A stretch of 64,000 nucleotides of DNA from a virus. The stretch spans positions 1-64,000 of the IMG/VR virus record IMGVR_UViG_3300009509_000014; one strand, written 5' to 3'. Below are positions 1 through 6,020 of the stretch, piece by piece; position 1 is the stretch's first letter; each line of letters begins with the position of its first letter. The translations under genes were made by a program, and so were the position numbers. Below the pieces are notes generated by a model, which did no database searches, was not told the DNA's origin, and saw only the letters and a program-made list of their open reading frames with translations.

Positions 1-19
1 GTCGGCCAGTTTCGATTGA

Positions 20-36
20 GCCTAATGCTATTAGGC
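20..36. repeat. Short inverted repeat abutting the tRNA-Ser 3' end
   Basis: A perfect 7-bp inverted repeat (GCCTAAT, loop GCT, ATTAGGC) ends at the discriminator position of tRNA-Ser on the minus strand. No T-tract follows on either strand. It is more likely an RNA processing or stability hairpin after the tRNA than a classical terminator. Confidence 0.45.
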
Positions 37-124
37 AGAGGGAGAGGGATTCGAACCCCCGAACCCCTTGCGGGGCTTGCGGTTTTCAAGACCGCCGCGA
101 TCAGCCAGACTCCGCCATCCCCCT
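36..124 (-). tRNA. tRNA-Ser (anticodon UGA)
   Basis: The minus strand folds as a type II tRNA. It has a fully paired 7-bp acceptor (AGGGGGA with TCCCTCT), D-stem GCG, an anticodon stem around loop CTTGAAA with anticodon TGA, a long variable arm closed by CCCC/GGGG, and T-loop TTCGAAT. The discriminator is G and no CCA is encoded. The 5' 24 nt also encode the last residues and the TGA stop of the upstream sulfotransferase-like gene. Confidence 0.95.
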
Positions 125-787
125 AAATATATTCTTGAATTGATCCTCAAGATATGCGCTTGCGAGTGATAGATTGTCCTCCAATTCCCAATGCGCGAGA
201 CTTGGCTTTACTGCACTGTAAGCCTCCTGTTTTGGAGTCACTCCCAAGAAGCTCGCTACAGAGTCAACCACTTCATTTGTTTTAGAAATAAGGTCAATAT
301 ATCTTATCGACATCACATTCTCAAGGTTAACCGTATTTTCTATCATCTTTGCGAGATACCTAATAGTTATCATAAAGGCGATCTCAAATGGTATTTTGTT
401 TCTTTTTGCTAAAGATTTTGCCGAATTGAATGGGTCACGATAAATCGTAATCGTCTTCATGTCTGGAGCCGCCTTTATTAAAAGGGGGAGGCAATAACAC
501 AACCTTGGGTCTTTTATCGCCCATAAATCCTTCCAGACAAACGGGCCTAGTAAAACTTTGTACTCCGCGAGATATTTATCTGCCTGATTCATAGACGGGA
601 GTCTCCAATTGCCACCAATAACCTTGTCGTGGAAATCAACAATCTTCTTTTCTTCGTAATACCCTTCTGGATTGTGCTTGCTAGGTGGCAGAAGATTATC
701 CCCCATGTATGCACCCAATCCATGCACAACTTTCGCAAGTGCAGATGTACCCCCTCTGTGAACTCCAACAACCGCGACTCCGCTCAT
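101..787 (-). CDS. Sulfotransferase-like P-loop protein
   Basis: A 228-residue protein. The N-terminus VAVVGVHRGGTSALAKV matches the 5'-PSB loop of PAPS-dependent sulfotransferases (usual form R-S/G-G-T-S), followed by LGAYMGDN. The N-terminal half resembles the first domain of the fusion protein at 40035, including YMGD, a Y-E-E-x-x-I-x-DFH block and a W-x-x-KDP block, so the two are paralogues. It probably transfers sulfate to a carbohydrate or other acceptor. The acceptor is unknown. The start is ATG 787, which overlaps the TGA of the preceding gene (ATGA). A TTG 18 nt upstream is less likely. The stop codon lies inside tRNA-Ser. Confidence 0.75.
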   Translation of the reverse strand: MSGVAVVGVHRGGTSALAKVVHGLGAYMGDNLLPPSKHNPEGYYEEKKIVDFHDKVIGGNWRLPSMNQADKYLAEYKVLLGPFVWKDLWAIKDPRLCYCLPLLIKAAPDMKTITIYRDPFNSAKSLAKRNKIPFEIAFMITIRYLAKMIENTVNLENVMSIRYIDLISKTNEVVDSVASFLGVTPKQEAYSAVKPSLAHWELEDNLSLASAYLEDQFKNIFRGMAESG

Positions 788-1029
788 TTGCCAGCTCCAG
801 TCCAATTCTTTATATAGGCTATTGCCTTATCTACAACCTCTCCCTTGAAGGAGCCGTAAAAATATAGACCCACTTTTTCGCCCTCATCGTCTATAACGAT
901 TCCCCAATAAGTTCCGTTAAACTTAAAATAAATCTTCCCGTTACTGTATTTTACACTAATATAGTCTGGGAAACTAATGTTTCTAACAGCCTCTATTTTA
1001 TCAATCAATTCTTCTGTAAGGTGAATCAT
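784..1029 (-). CDS. Hypothetical protein, 81 aa
   Basis: A small protein with no recognised family. It contains alternating beta-type segments (YISVKYSNGKIYFKFNG, then YWGIVIDDEG) and ends in a helix. A good AAGGAG site precedes ATG 1029. It is co-transcribed between tRNA-Gly and the sulfotransferase-like gene, with a 4-nt stop/start overlap with the latter that implies translational coupling. Confidence 0.7.
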   Translation of the reverse strand: MIHLTEELIDKIEAVRNISFPDYISVKYSNGKIYFKFNGTYWGIVIDDEGEKVGLYFYGSFKGEVVDKAIAYIKNWTGAGK

Positions 1030-1044
1030 TGTATGTCTCCTTTA

Positions 1045-1118
1045 AGCGGGTTGCGGGATTCGAACCCGCGACACGAAGCTTGGAAGGCTACTGCTCTACC
1101 AGTCTGAGCTAAACCCGC
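1045..1118 (-). tRNA. tRNA-Gly (anticodon UCC)
   Basis: The acceptor GCGGGTT/AACCCGC is perfectly paired. The anticodon loop CTTCCAA has anticodon TCC and the T-loop is TTCGAAT. The discriminator is U, as expected for bacterial glycine tRNA. CCA is not encoded. The gene lies 4 nt from tRNA-Asn. Confidence 0.96.
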
Positions 1119-1122
1119 ACTA

Positions 1123-1195
1123 CTCGGACGGGTGGAGTTGAACCACCACACTTCGCATTAACAGTGCGATGCTCTGCCAATTGAGCTACGTCCGA
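1123..1195 (-). tRNA. tRNA-Asn (anticodon GUU)
   Basis: The acceptor TCGGACG/CGTCCGA, anticodon loop CTGTTAA with GTT, T-loop TTCAACT and discriminator G fit tRNA-Asn. The first 10 nt are also the 3' end of the upstream CDS, whose TAG stop is formed by tRNA positions 8-10. Confidence 0.95.
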
Positions 1196-1416
1196 CTGAA
1201 TTCCATCTTTCCCCATGTTAAAGGCCATGCGATAAGCTTGATATTCTGTCTGTGGCCGATATGGCAAATAGCGGTAACTTCCATCGTGTAACCGTTCCGC
1301 AGTTTTGCCATTTCCGTCATTGTTATTGGTATGAACATTGTCCCATCGTCACAATGCCCACAACTTACCGCATTCACTCCAGGGCTTACAACAACACGTT
1401 CTCTCTTTTTAGGCAT
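1186..1416 (-). CDS. Small putative metal-binding protein
   Basis: A 76-residue basic protein beginning MPKKRERVVVSPG. It contains a CGHC pair near residue 20 and a C-H-x-x-H group near residue 50, which could form one zinc site. The family is not recognised. The start is ATG 1416 after a GGAGG site. It overlaps the stop of the preceding gene. The stop TAG is embedded in tRNA-Asn. Confidence 0.65.
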   Translation of the reverse strand: MPKKRERVVVSPGVNAVSCGHCDDGTMFIPITMTEMAKLRNGYTMEVTAICHIGHRQNIKLIAWPLTWGKMEFSRT

Positions 1417-1831
1417 TCCCGCCTCCATCATACACTTTAATTGCAATCATGTTTTGCCTTGCGTCGAATGTATACAGTCCATAAAATCCGCCGTTTTTCT
1501 TGTCAACGGTCACAGTACCAACAATTATTGCCCCAAGGAGATCTAGAAGGTGCCGCTGTGTCATCCTGAACTCCTTGCGTCCATCATCAACATCTTCAAA
1601 CAAGACACTACCAGACTCACTTGCAGAAGCCCACGCATAAGGAACCAATGTTGCAGTAAATGTGAAATTTGGCACAACCTTGCAAGGCGATCCGAATACG
1701 TCTTCGTAAAATGCTTCTAGTTCAGGGACGGACATTTCTCCTGCCTTGCTAAATGGTACATTCCAAATGTGACCGTCTTCGGAAAAACCTATTAGTATAT
1801 TTGAAGCCTCATTTCTACCTATAATTTGCAT
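1409..1831 (-). CDS. Hypothetical protein, 140 aa
   Basis: A soluble protein of 140 residues without a recognised domain. It has an N-terminal beta-rich part (ILIGFSEDGHIWNVPF) and a C-terminal repeat of beta strands (GFYGLYTFD, MIAIKVYDGG). ATG 1831 was chosen because a GGAGGA site lies directly upstream. An in-frame extension would run backwards into tRNA-Pro. It overlaps the next gene by 8 nt. Confidence 0.68.
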   Translation of the reverse strand: MQIIGRNEASNILIGFSEDGHIWNVPFSKAGEMSVPELEAFYEDVFGSPCKVVPNFTFTATLVPYAWASASESGSVLFEDVDDGRKEFRMTQRHLLDLLGAIIVGTVTVDKKNGGFYGLYTFDARQNMIAIKVYDGGGNA

Positions 1832-1844
1832 ATCGTCCTCCAGG

Positions 1845-1917
1845 TCGGGGGTCGTGGATTTGAACCACGGCTGCACGGTCCCAAACCGCGCGTTCTACCT
1901 GACTAGACTAACCCCCG
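1845..1917 (-). tRNA. tRNA-Pro (anticodon UGG)
   Basis: Acceptor CGGGGGT/ACCCCCG, anticodon stem CGCGG/CCGTG around loop TTTGGGA (anticodon TGG), T-loop TTCAAAT and discriminator A. No encoded CCA. Confidence 0.95.
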
Positions 1918-1925
1918 ATAAAGAT

Positions 1926-2010
1926 CGGCTACGTTCATCCACGGCAGGAATCGAACCTGTTCCAATTACAGGATGAGTATAATTGGTTACGCCAGTTATC
2001 CGACATAGCC
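1926..2010 (-). tRNA. Aberrant tRNA-like gene, anticodon CAU (Met or Ile2)
   Basis: The 7-bp acceptor GGCTATG/CGTAGCC extends by GATC outside to 11 bp. The anticodon loop CTCATCC (anticodon CAT) sits on an unusually long stem of about 9 bp (CCAATTATA with TGTAATTGG). The T-arm is CAGG-TTCGATT-CCTG. The D region has the GG of a D-loop but no good stem. About 10 nt (CGTGGATGAA) lie between the T-stem and the 3' acceptor strand, where no nucleotides are normally found. It could be a processed unusual tRNA, a decaying tRNA, or a tRNA-like regulatory RNA. Confidence 0.5.
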
Positions 2011-2016
2011 GATCAG

Positions 2017-2096
2017 AACGGGTGATTGGGATCGAACCAATGTCGCCGTGAAACCCTTCACGAAGGGGGCGACCTATCCTCTATTTTAGCACCCGT
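2017..2096 (-). tRNA. Aberrant tRNA-like gene, possible Glu (UUC) with extra hairpin
   Basis: The acceptor ACGGGTG/CACCCGT and T-arm ATTGG-TTCGATC-CCAAT are sound. The D-loop TAGAGG and the block TTTCACGGCG are typical of tRNA-Glu. In the Glu reading, stem TCGCC/GGCGA encloses a 20-nt loop in which about 13 nt (CCTTCGTGAAGGG) interrupt the normal CTTTCAC loop after position 32. An alternative fold uses the perfect hairpin CGTGAA-GGGT-TTCACG as a long variable arm and reads anticodon CGU. The discriminator U is unusual for Glu. Confidence 0.5.
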
Positions 2097-2099
2097 TGG

Positions 2100-2192
2100 A
2101 GGCCCTGGTACGAGCAGGGCCTTTGGTTGAACAATAAGCGTTATTTGTGTGATGGCGGAGACAGCGCTTCTCCTACTTATTCCTCAACCTAA
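2100..2192. other. Spacer between tRNA-like genes with a GC-rich hairpin
   Basis: About 90 nt without a gene. It contains the inverted repeat GGCCCT/AGGGCC (2101-2121, 9-nt loop) followed on the plus strand by TTTGG. No promoter or ORF was seen. It is probably part of the tRNA precursor and may guide processing. Confidence 0.4.
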
Positions 2193-2276
2193 AAGTGGGT
2201 GGTGGAATTGAACCACCGAAGAGATTGCTCTCCCTAGGTTATCCCCTAGTGCCTTTGTCCTCTAGGCTACCCCACT
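2193..2276 (-). tRNA. Type II tRNA-like gene with 6-nt anticodon loop (GAU-like)
   Basis: The acceptor AGTGGGG pairs with ACCCACT except at the innermost position. The D-stem GCCT/AGGC, a long variable arm (GGAGA/TCTCT) and T-arm GGTGG-TTCAATT-CCACC are good. The anticodon stem CTAGG/CCTAG closes a loop of only 6 nt, GGATAA, with no U33. Alignment to the neighbouring type II tRNA at 2333 puts GAU in the anticodon place. It is probably either defective or a non-decoding RNA. Confidence 0.5.
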
Positions 2277-2332
2277 TCGGTAAGGTTATTCGCTTCTCGA
2301 AGCTGCTTGGGCTTAGAATCACCTTTACCTAA

Positions 2333-2417
2333 TAGCGGGAGGCGGATTTGAACCGCCGAAGGGATTTCTCCCGCAAGGTTATGAGCCTTGTGCCGTTAAC
2401 CACTAGGCAATCCCGCT
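2333..2417 (-). tRNA. Type II tRNA with anticodon CAU
   Basis: All stems pair: acceptor AGCGGGA/TCCCGCT, D-stem GCC/GGC, anticodon stem CAAGG/CCTTG with loop CTCATAA (anticodon CAT), variable arm GGGA-GAAA-TCCC, T-arm GGCGG-TTCAAAT-CCGCC. The discriminator is A. Long variable arms normally belong to Leu, Ser and bacterial Tyr tRNAs, so a CAU anticodon here is unexpected. Charging identity (Met, Ile2 or another) cannot be inferred safely. Confidence 0.8.
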
Positions 2418-2620
2418 TAATACTTGTCAGGCCACTTCAAGATAGTGTCAACTGTCCATTCAACTCCGCTACAAGTGGGTGCATGAACAGTCTTGCACAC
2501 CTTCGGCGTACATACGCCGTTTTCGTGACACCATTGTTTGCAACAGACAATTTCGTATTCACCTGCACACGCACTTATCAGAAACGCGATAAGTAACAAT
2601 ACAATAACCCACTTTTTCAT
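2417..2620 (-). CDS. Small cysteine-rich lipoprotein
   Basis: A 67-residue protein starting MKKWVIVLLLIAFLISACAG. It has a signal peptide with lipobox I-S-A-C, so the mature form would be lipid-anchored outside the cytoplasmic membrane. Seven further cysteines follow, which suits disulfides in an exported protein. ATG 2620 follows a GGAGGTG site, and an upstream in-frame ATG lacks the signal-peptide geometry. Similar phage lipoproteins can block superinfection, but that role is inference. Confidence 0.7.
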   Translation of the reverse strand: MKKWVIVLLLIAFLISACAGEYEIVCCKQWCHENGVCTPKVCKTVHAPTCSGVEWTVDTILKWPDKY

Positions 2621-2621
2621 A

Positions 2622-2984
2622 TCACACCTCCGGTTCGTCAATTGGCATCACAGAAAGATATATGTTATTTTTTGCATACGGCGAATCAGGCGATAACATC
2701 CAACGTGTCTCTGCCTCTATAACTGTGCTTTTAACATATCCAAAATGAAGGTGTGTCCACTCCTGTCCGTCAATTTTCTGCGTTGTCGTTCTAAGGTATT
2801 GGCATTTGAGGCCAGGGCCACCAGAGAACCCCCACATAAGAGTTTCTACCCATTGTCCAGGAACAAGTGTAAAGTTTACATCGTTCCACGCATTAAAAAC
2901 CTCAGCAATCTCTGGATGAAACACCTTTACCCATTCCAACAAGTTGTCTGGATAATATCCACCTGACCAATTATCGTCACTCAT
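2622..2984 (-). CDS. Hypothetical protein, 120 aa
   Basis: A tryptophan-rich acidic protein without recognised motifs or membrane segments. AAGGAGGT precedes ATG 2984 with good spacing. Its stop lies 1 nt before the start of the lipoprotein gene, so the two are probably translated together. Confidence 0.68.
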   Translation of the reverse strand: MSDDNWSGGYYPDNLLEWVKVFHPEIAEVFNAWNDVNFTLVPGQWVETLMWGFSGGPGLKCQYLRTTTQKIDGQEWTHLHFGYVKSTVIEAETRWMLSPDSPYAKNNIYLSVMPIDEPEV

Positions 2985-3010
2985 TGTACACCTCCTTAAT
3001 TGTGTGTGTG

Positions 3011-3083
3011 CGGAGGCTACGGGAATCGAACCCGTGGCTCCTGCTCGACAGGCAGGTATGTTGGACCACTACACCAAGCCTCC
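3011..3083 (-). tRNA. tRNA-Asp (anticodon GUC)
   Basis: Acceptor GGAGGCT/AGCCTCC, anticodon stem CCTGC/GCAGG with loop CTGTCGA (GTC), T-loop TTCGATT, discriminator G. No encoded CCA. Confidence 0.96.
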
Positions 3084-3091
3084 ATTACTAT

Positions 3092-3451
3092 TTACCAATT
3101 AACACAGCTAAGAACTGGATATTGATTGCACCTGATAAATACACACTCCACAATACGCAGGCCAGATTTGTAACGTGTCCTCCTTGCACTACAATCAAGT
3201 GTTGGATTGCTTATACTCTCCCATGTGACATTTTCTGTGGCTTCTCTTGCCGCTGCCCTATACAGCTTTGCCATTTCAGCGTCAGTGTTATATCCTGAGT
3301 AATCGTATTCGACTATCTCTCCAACTGGCATTGGTGTTTGTTCAACCACTGTCTCTTGTGGCGTCCCACAACCAGAAAGCACGATGATTATAAGGATGGT
3401 TATAACAAACCACATTAGGAACCCAAATCCTTTTATTTCAAAGTCTCTCAT
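3092..3451 (-). CDS. Putative lipoprotein (paralogue of the next gene)
   Basis: A 119-residue protein with an N-terminal membrane segment (about residues 10-25) ending in lipobox L-S-G-C, then a proline-rich linker and a globular part with four spaced cysteines. The C-terminal pattern (D-C, C-V-F-I-R-C-x-Q-Y, S-C) recurs in the adjacent lipoprotein at 3464, which suggests duplication. An AGGAGG site precedes ATG 3451. Function unknown. It is exported and anchored at the cell surface. Confidence 0.68.
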   Translation of the reverse strand: MRDFEIKGFGFLMWFVITILIIIVLSGCGTPQETVVEQTPMPVGEIVEYDYSGYNTDAEMAKLYRAAAREATENVTWESISNPTLDCSARRTRYKSGLRIVECVFIRCNQYPVLSCVNW

Positions 3452-3463
3452 GTTAGCCTCCTG

Positions 3464-3733
3464 TTACTTACAACTACTTGTTGAATACTGCCCACAGTCT
3501 ACAAGGAAACAGTTCGCGTAACTGTCTCCGCATTTAAGTGTGTATGTGGTACAACCTGGCAGTTGAAGATAGCTATTTGTTGCTTGCCATGCACAGTCTT
3601 CTGTTATCCGTGACGTGTTGTTGTACTCTTCCGGTAGCGGTCCGCAGCCATTCAATAGAAAAACAAACACGACTGACACCACGATAATTATAATTGTGAT
3701 TGGTATGTATCTAGTCACTTTCTTTATTGTCAT
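3464..3733 (-). CDS. Putative lipoprotein (paralogue of the previous gene)
   Basis: An 89-residue protein with a long hydrophobic stretch (about residues 9-28) and lipobox L-N-G-C. The mature part has the same cysteine spacing as the protein at 3092 (D-C, C-F-L-V-D-C-x-Q-Y, S-C). The start chosen is ATG 3733 after GGAGGG. A much earlier in-frame ATG would add an arginine-rich stretch that is antisense-like overlap with the next gene. Confidence 0.65.
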   Translation of the reverse strand: MTIKKVTRYIPITIIIIVVSVVFVFLLNGCGPLPEEYNNTSRITEDCAWQATNSYLQLPGCTTYTLKCGDSYANCFLVDCGQYSTSSCK

Positions 3734-4001
3734 TGTCACCCTCCTCCAAAGGCACTTCCCACGGCAGGACGACTTCCTCCTCCCAAGGCAATTGCCTTTC
3801 AAAAAATGCTTCAAATAGCTCAAGTGCTATATGGTATACTACCAAATCGCCAACCATCCTACATTCAGAATGGTGCATATGTTCAGGGCAATCATCTAAC
3901 TTGGCAAACTCTACAGCTTCGTCTAAGATTTGATTGTACAACTCAGCTATATCCTGCCCTCTTGCGTCTATGGCCCTGTGTACAGCTTCTCTTATGTCCA
4001 T
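3711..4001 (-). CDS. Hypothetical protein, paralogue of the gene at 4207
   Basis: A 96-residue acidic helical protein. It shares with the protein at 4207 the order I-R/L-R start, E-L/A-L-Y motif, a C-x-x-M/V-G-D-L-I/V-x-H core and a following F-x-x-F-x-x-Q segment, so the pair arose by duplication. It is not a recognised family. ATG 4001 has an AGGGGG site; the longer TTG start is less likely. It overlaps the lipoprotein gene by 23 nt. Confidence 0.62.
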   Translation of the reverse strand: MDIREAVHRAIDARGQDIAELYNQILDEAVEFAKLDDCPEHMHHSECRMVGDLVVYHIALELFEAFFERQLPWEEEVVLPWEVPLEEGDNDNKESD

Positions 4002-4009
4002 ATAACCCC

Positions 4010-4204
4010 CTATAGGAAAATTATCCAAATCCAAAACGGAAGTGTCGTTATAAGCAGCACAATTATTGCCACAGCTAGCAACATTAAGACAACAATGCTT
4101 CCAACAGTGTAAATCACAAACAAGAATATGTTTATGATAAAACCTATAATACCTCCGTTTTGGACAAATGGATAACTACCCCACCTGCCCCAAAACCAAA
4201 TCAT
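4010..4204 (-). CDS. Small membrane protein, 64 aa
   Basis: Nearly the whole protein after residue 15 is hydrophobic, in two possible membrane segments (about residues 20-38 and 42-62), ending in tryptophan-rich PFWIWIIFL. It lies between the two paralogous helical proteins and starts 2 nt after the stop of the upstream gene, so it is probably expressed with them. No family recognised. Confidence 0.6.
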   Translation of the reverse strand: MIWFWGRWGSYPFVQNGGIIGFIINIFLFVIYTVGSIVVLMLLAVAIIVLLITTLPFWIWIIFL

Positions 4205-4206
4205 CT

Positions 4207-4443
4207 TTATTCCTTCCAGTCAAACTGCCAGTTAAACCAGTCCAAGAAGACCTCCATCATAAAGTGATGGATAATAAGGTCTCCGATTTGCATACACTCT
4301 TGAGACGAACGCGACTCTATGCACGGATTGTCCTCTTCTCCAAGCTTTTCAATCACGTATTGCATTATCTCTCCATACAGAGCTTCAACGGCTGGCCCAT
4401 ATGCGCTGACTGCTTCGATTACGGGTGTCCTCAAGTCTTTCAT
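4207..4443 (-). CDS. Hypothetical protein, paralogue of the gene at 3711
   Basis: 78 residues, helical, with the G-D-L-I-I-H-H core and a tryptophan-rich end (DWFNWQFDW). It matches the protein at 3711 in layout. AAGGAGG precedes ATG 4443. Function unknown. The repeated gene-TM-gene arrangement suggests a small surface or membrane-associated module. Confidence 0.65.
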   Translation of the reverse strand: MKDLRTPVIEAVSAYGPAVEALYGEIMQYVIEKLGEEDNPCIESRSSQECMQIGDLIIHHFMMEVFLDWFNWQFDWKE

Positions 4444-4456
4444 GTTCGCCTCCTTG

Positions 4457-4529
4457 TCCGCGCAGCAGGAATTGAACCTGCGACTCGCGGATTAAAAGTC
4501 CGCTACTCTTCCAACTGAGTTATGCGCGG
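4457..4529 (-). tRNA. tRNA-Lys (anticodon UUU)
   Basis: Acceptor CCGCGCA/TGCGCGG, anticodon stem GCGGA/TCCGC with loop CTTTTAA (TTT), T-loop TTCAATT, discriminator A. The 5' 27 nt double as the C-terminal codons and TAG stop of the upstream gene. Confidence 0.96.
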
Positions 4530-4826
4530 CTGTTCTTGATCTTCCGCCTCTTTTGCAGCTATGGCCGCTTTGGCCTTTTCTAGCTTGTCAAGTGCAAATC
4601 TAATTGTCTTTTCGACAAAGGCGTCGTCTTCTGACATAAAATAGACTCCGATTAGGAACATTACATGCGATGGTACAAAAGCTTCGTCGTCATCGCCGTC
4701 CGGAAGCGCCAGTTTTGCCGCATCTGGCGCTAAGACTAGAGCAGCCTCATTAGGAAGCAGCTCAATCGTTGTAACTTCTTGCGTGTCTAACAAAACTCCA
4801 CCCTCTAAGTCTTTTGTTGCCGACAT
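4503..4826 (-). CDS. Hypothetical protein ending inside tRNA-Lys
   Basis: A 107-residue acidic protein with a run of Asp/Glu near residue 45 and a C-terminal helix rich in Ala, Lys and Glu. Its last eight residues (PRITQLEE) and stop are encoded by the tRNA-Lys sequence. ATG 4826 follows GGAGAAG. The longer in-frame start overlaps the upstream gene and was not used. No family recognised. Confidence 0.62.
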   Translation of the reverse strand: MSATKDLEGGVLLDTQEVTTIELLPNEAALVLAPDAAKLALPDGDDDEAFVPSHVMFLIGVYFMSEDDAFVEKTIRFALDKLEKAKAAIAAKEAEDQEQPRITQLEE

Positions 4827-4827
4827 T

Positions 4828-5016
4828 TTACTTCTCCAAATAAACTTGGACAAGGTACTCTTCAAAGCACCCAAGCCCATAATATACGACAAAGGTTCTG
4901 CCGCCAGAAATCTTTACATGCGAATAATTAAAGTCGTGAAACCGATTGCACTTTGCACAATACAAATTCCTTACAGGAACTTGATCTTTAACTCTTACCA
5001 TCTGCCTTTTGTCCAT
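4828..5016 (-). CDS. Small zinc-ribbon-like protein
   Basis: A 62-residue basic protein with a C-A-K-C pair at about residue 20, a following histidine and a lone cysteine near residue 50, consistent with one zinc knuckle. AAGGAG precedes ATG 5016. It ends 1 nt before the next start. Function unknown; it may be a nucleic-acid-binding accessory factor. Confidence 0.6.
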   Translation of the reverse strand: MDKRQMVRVKDQVPVRNLYCAKCNRFHDFNYSHVKISGGRTFVVYYGLGCFEEYLVQVYLEK

Positions 5017-5029
5017 AATATACTCCTTA

Positions 5030-5103
5030 TGGGTGCGGGAGGATTCGAACCTCCACTATGTCGGACTTGACGCGACTGCCTCTGCCGATTGCGCTACGCA
5101 CCC
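5030..5103 (-). tRNA. tRNA-Leu-type (anticodon CAA) with short variable loop
   Basis: Acceptor GGGTGCG/CGCACCC, T-arm GGAGG-TTCGAAT-CCTCC, discriminator A. The only loop with U33 gives anticodon CAA (GTCAAGT). The anticodon stem has a C-C mismatch at its top and the D-stem has one mismatch. The variable region is only about 5 nt, although bacterial Leu tRNAs are type II. It is clearly related to the tRNAs at 5631 and 24931. The first 10 nt overlap the upstream CDS stop. Confidence 0.78.
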
Positions 5104-5597
5104 TTTTTGTGAAGCTCTTTATTCCAATCTGCCAAAGCATCAAGTACCCCTTTCCTGACCTCTACCATAATTGCCGTAGCGGCGTCTCCGGTACAACCGT
5201 TGAACTTTTCCATAAAATTGTCAGCAAACTCTATTTTCGTAGTAACGGTTGTATACGGACCATCTGGATTCGGCTCTATCGTTACCTTGATCTTCGACTG
5301 CAATTTCATTTTGCCTGCCGCCTTGTCATTATTTACACTGTATACATGAAATGGACTATTATCTGGAGTCCAGCCAAACGACGACGACGACGACGAAGAT
5401 GCTTCGTGTGAATATGTCCAAGACTCGGCTCCAACACCAGTAGTCCAATATTTGATTGGAGGAACCTTTATCTCATAAAACACTGGCGCTTCATGGTTTT
5501 GCTTATTAACATACTCTTCCATAGTCTTTTTGGCCGTCTCAAGTGCCTCATCAAAGGCTGCAGAACTTCCAGAGATTTTCATATTCATTTTCACCAT
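5094..5597 (-). CDS. Hypothetical protein with poly-serine tract
   Basis: 167 residues. A run of seven serines near residue 70 is encoded by a GAC/GAT-type repeat on the complementary strand. The N-terminal half is helical (DEALETAKKTMEEYVNKQ) and the rest is predicted beta-rich. No family recognised. ATG 5597 follows AAGGAA; the longer start runs into tRNA sequence. The TAG stop is inside the downstream tRNA. Confidence 0.65.
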   Translation of the reverse strand: MVKMNMKISGSSAAFDEALETAKKTMEEYVNKQNHEAPVFYEIKVPPIKYWTTGVGAESWTYSHEASSSSSSSFGWTPDNSPFHVYSVNNDKAAGKMKLQSKIKVTIEPNPDGPYTTVTTKIEFADNFMEKFNGCTGDAATAIMVEVRKGVLDALADWNKELHKKGA

Positions 5598-5630
5598 AGC
5601 ATATTCCTTGATGCGTGATTGCCAAACAGG

Positions 5631-5705
5631 TAGGAGCAGGAGGATTCGAACCTCCACTGTTCAGGGTCTAAACCTGTTGCCTCTGCCAAGTTGGGCTACA
5701 CTCCC
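5631..5705 (-). tRNA. tRNA-Leu-type (anticodon UAG) with short variable loop
   Basis: The acceptor GGGAGTG/TGCTCCT pairs with several G-U pairs. D-stem GCC/GGC, anticodon loop TTTAGAC (TAG), T-arm GGAGG-TTCGAAT-CCTCC, discriminator A followed by CC. The variable region is 4-5 nt. The anticodon reads CUA leucine codons, yet the body is class I. Confidence 0.85.
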
Positions 5706-5708
5706 GTA

Positions 5709-6005
5709 CTATACAATTCTCCATCTATATTCCCCCGCCTCCCTTTTGACTTGGTACAGCGGGAAACATTCTAGGGTTGAATAAATATAAACCCACCCTT
5801 CGTAATGGTTGCCTTTTCTGATGTCAACATAGGTCCAAAAGGTTCCATCGGATACACGCTCCAAAACCACGTCTCTTGTTTCAAAGCCGCCTTGTCTTGA
5901 TACCCAAGGGGTAGATTCGACAAACCTGAATTCGTATCCGGCAGTAACACCCTCATGAATGCACGTTTGGAACTGCACATCGTTTTTTACTATTATCTTA
6001 TTCAT
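5709..6005 (-). CDS. Hypothetical protein, 98 aa
   Basis: A beta-rich protein with no recognised family and no membrane segment. The second of two consecutive ATGs (6005) is preferred because it lies at a normal distance from AAGGAGG. Its stop is 3 nt from the 5' end of the downstream tRNA, part of the tight gene-tRNA packing here. Confidence 0.64.
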   Translation of the reverse strand: MNKIIVKNDVQFQTCIHEGVTAGYEFRFVESTPWVSRQGGFETRDVVLERVSDGTFWTYVDIRKGNHYEGWVYIYSTLECFPLYQVKREAGEYRWRIV

Positions 6006-6020
6006 CATTACCTCCTTTAG

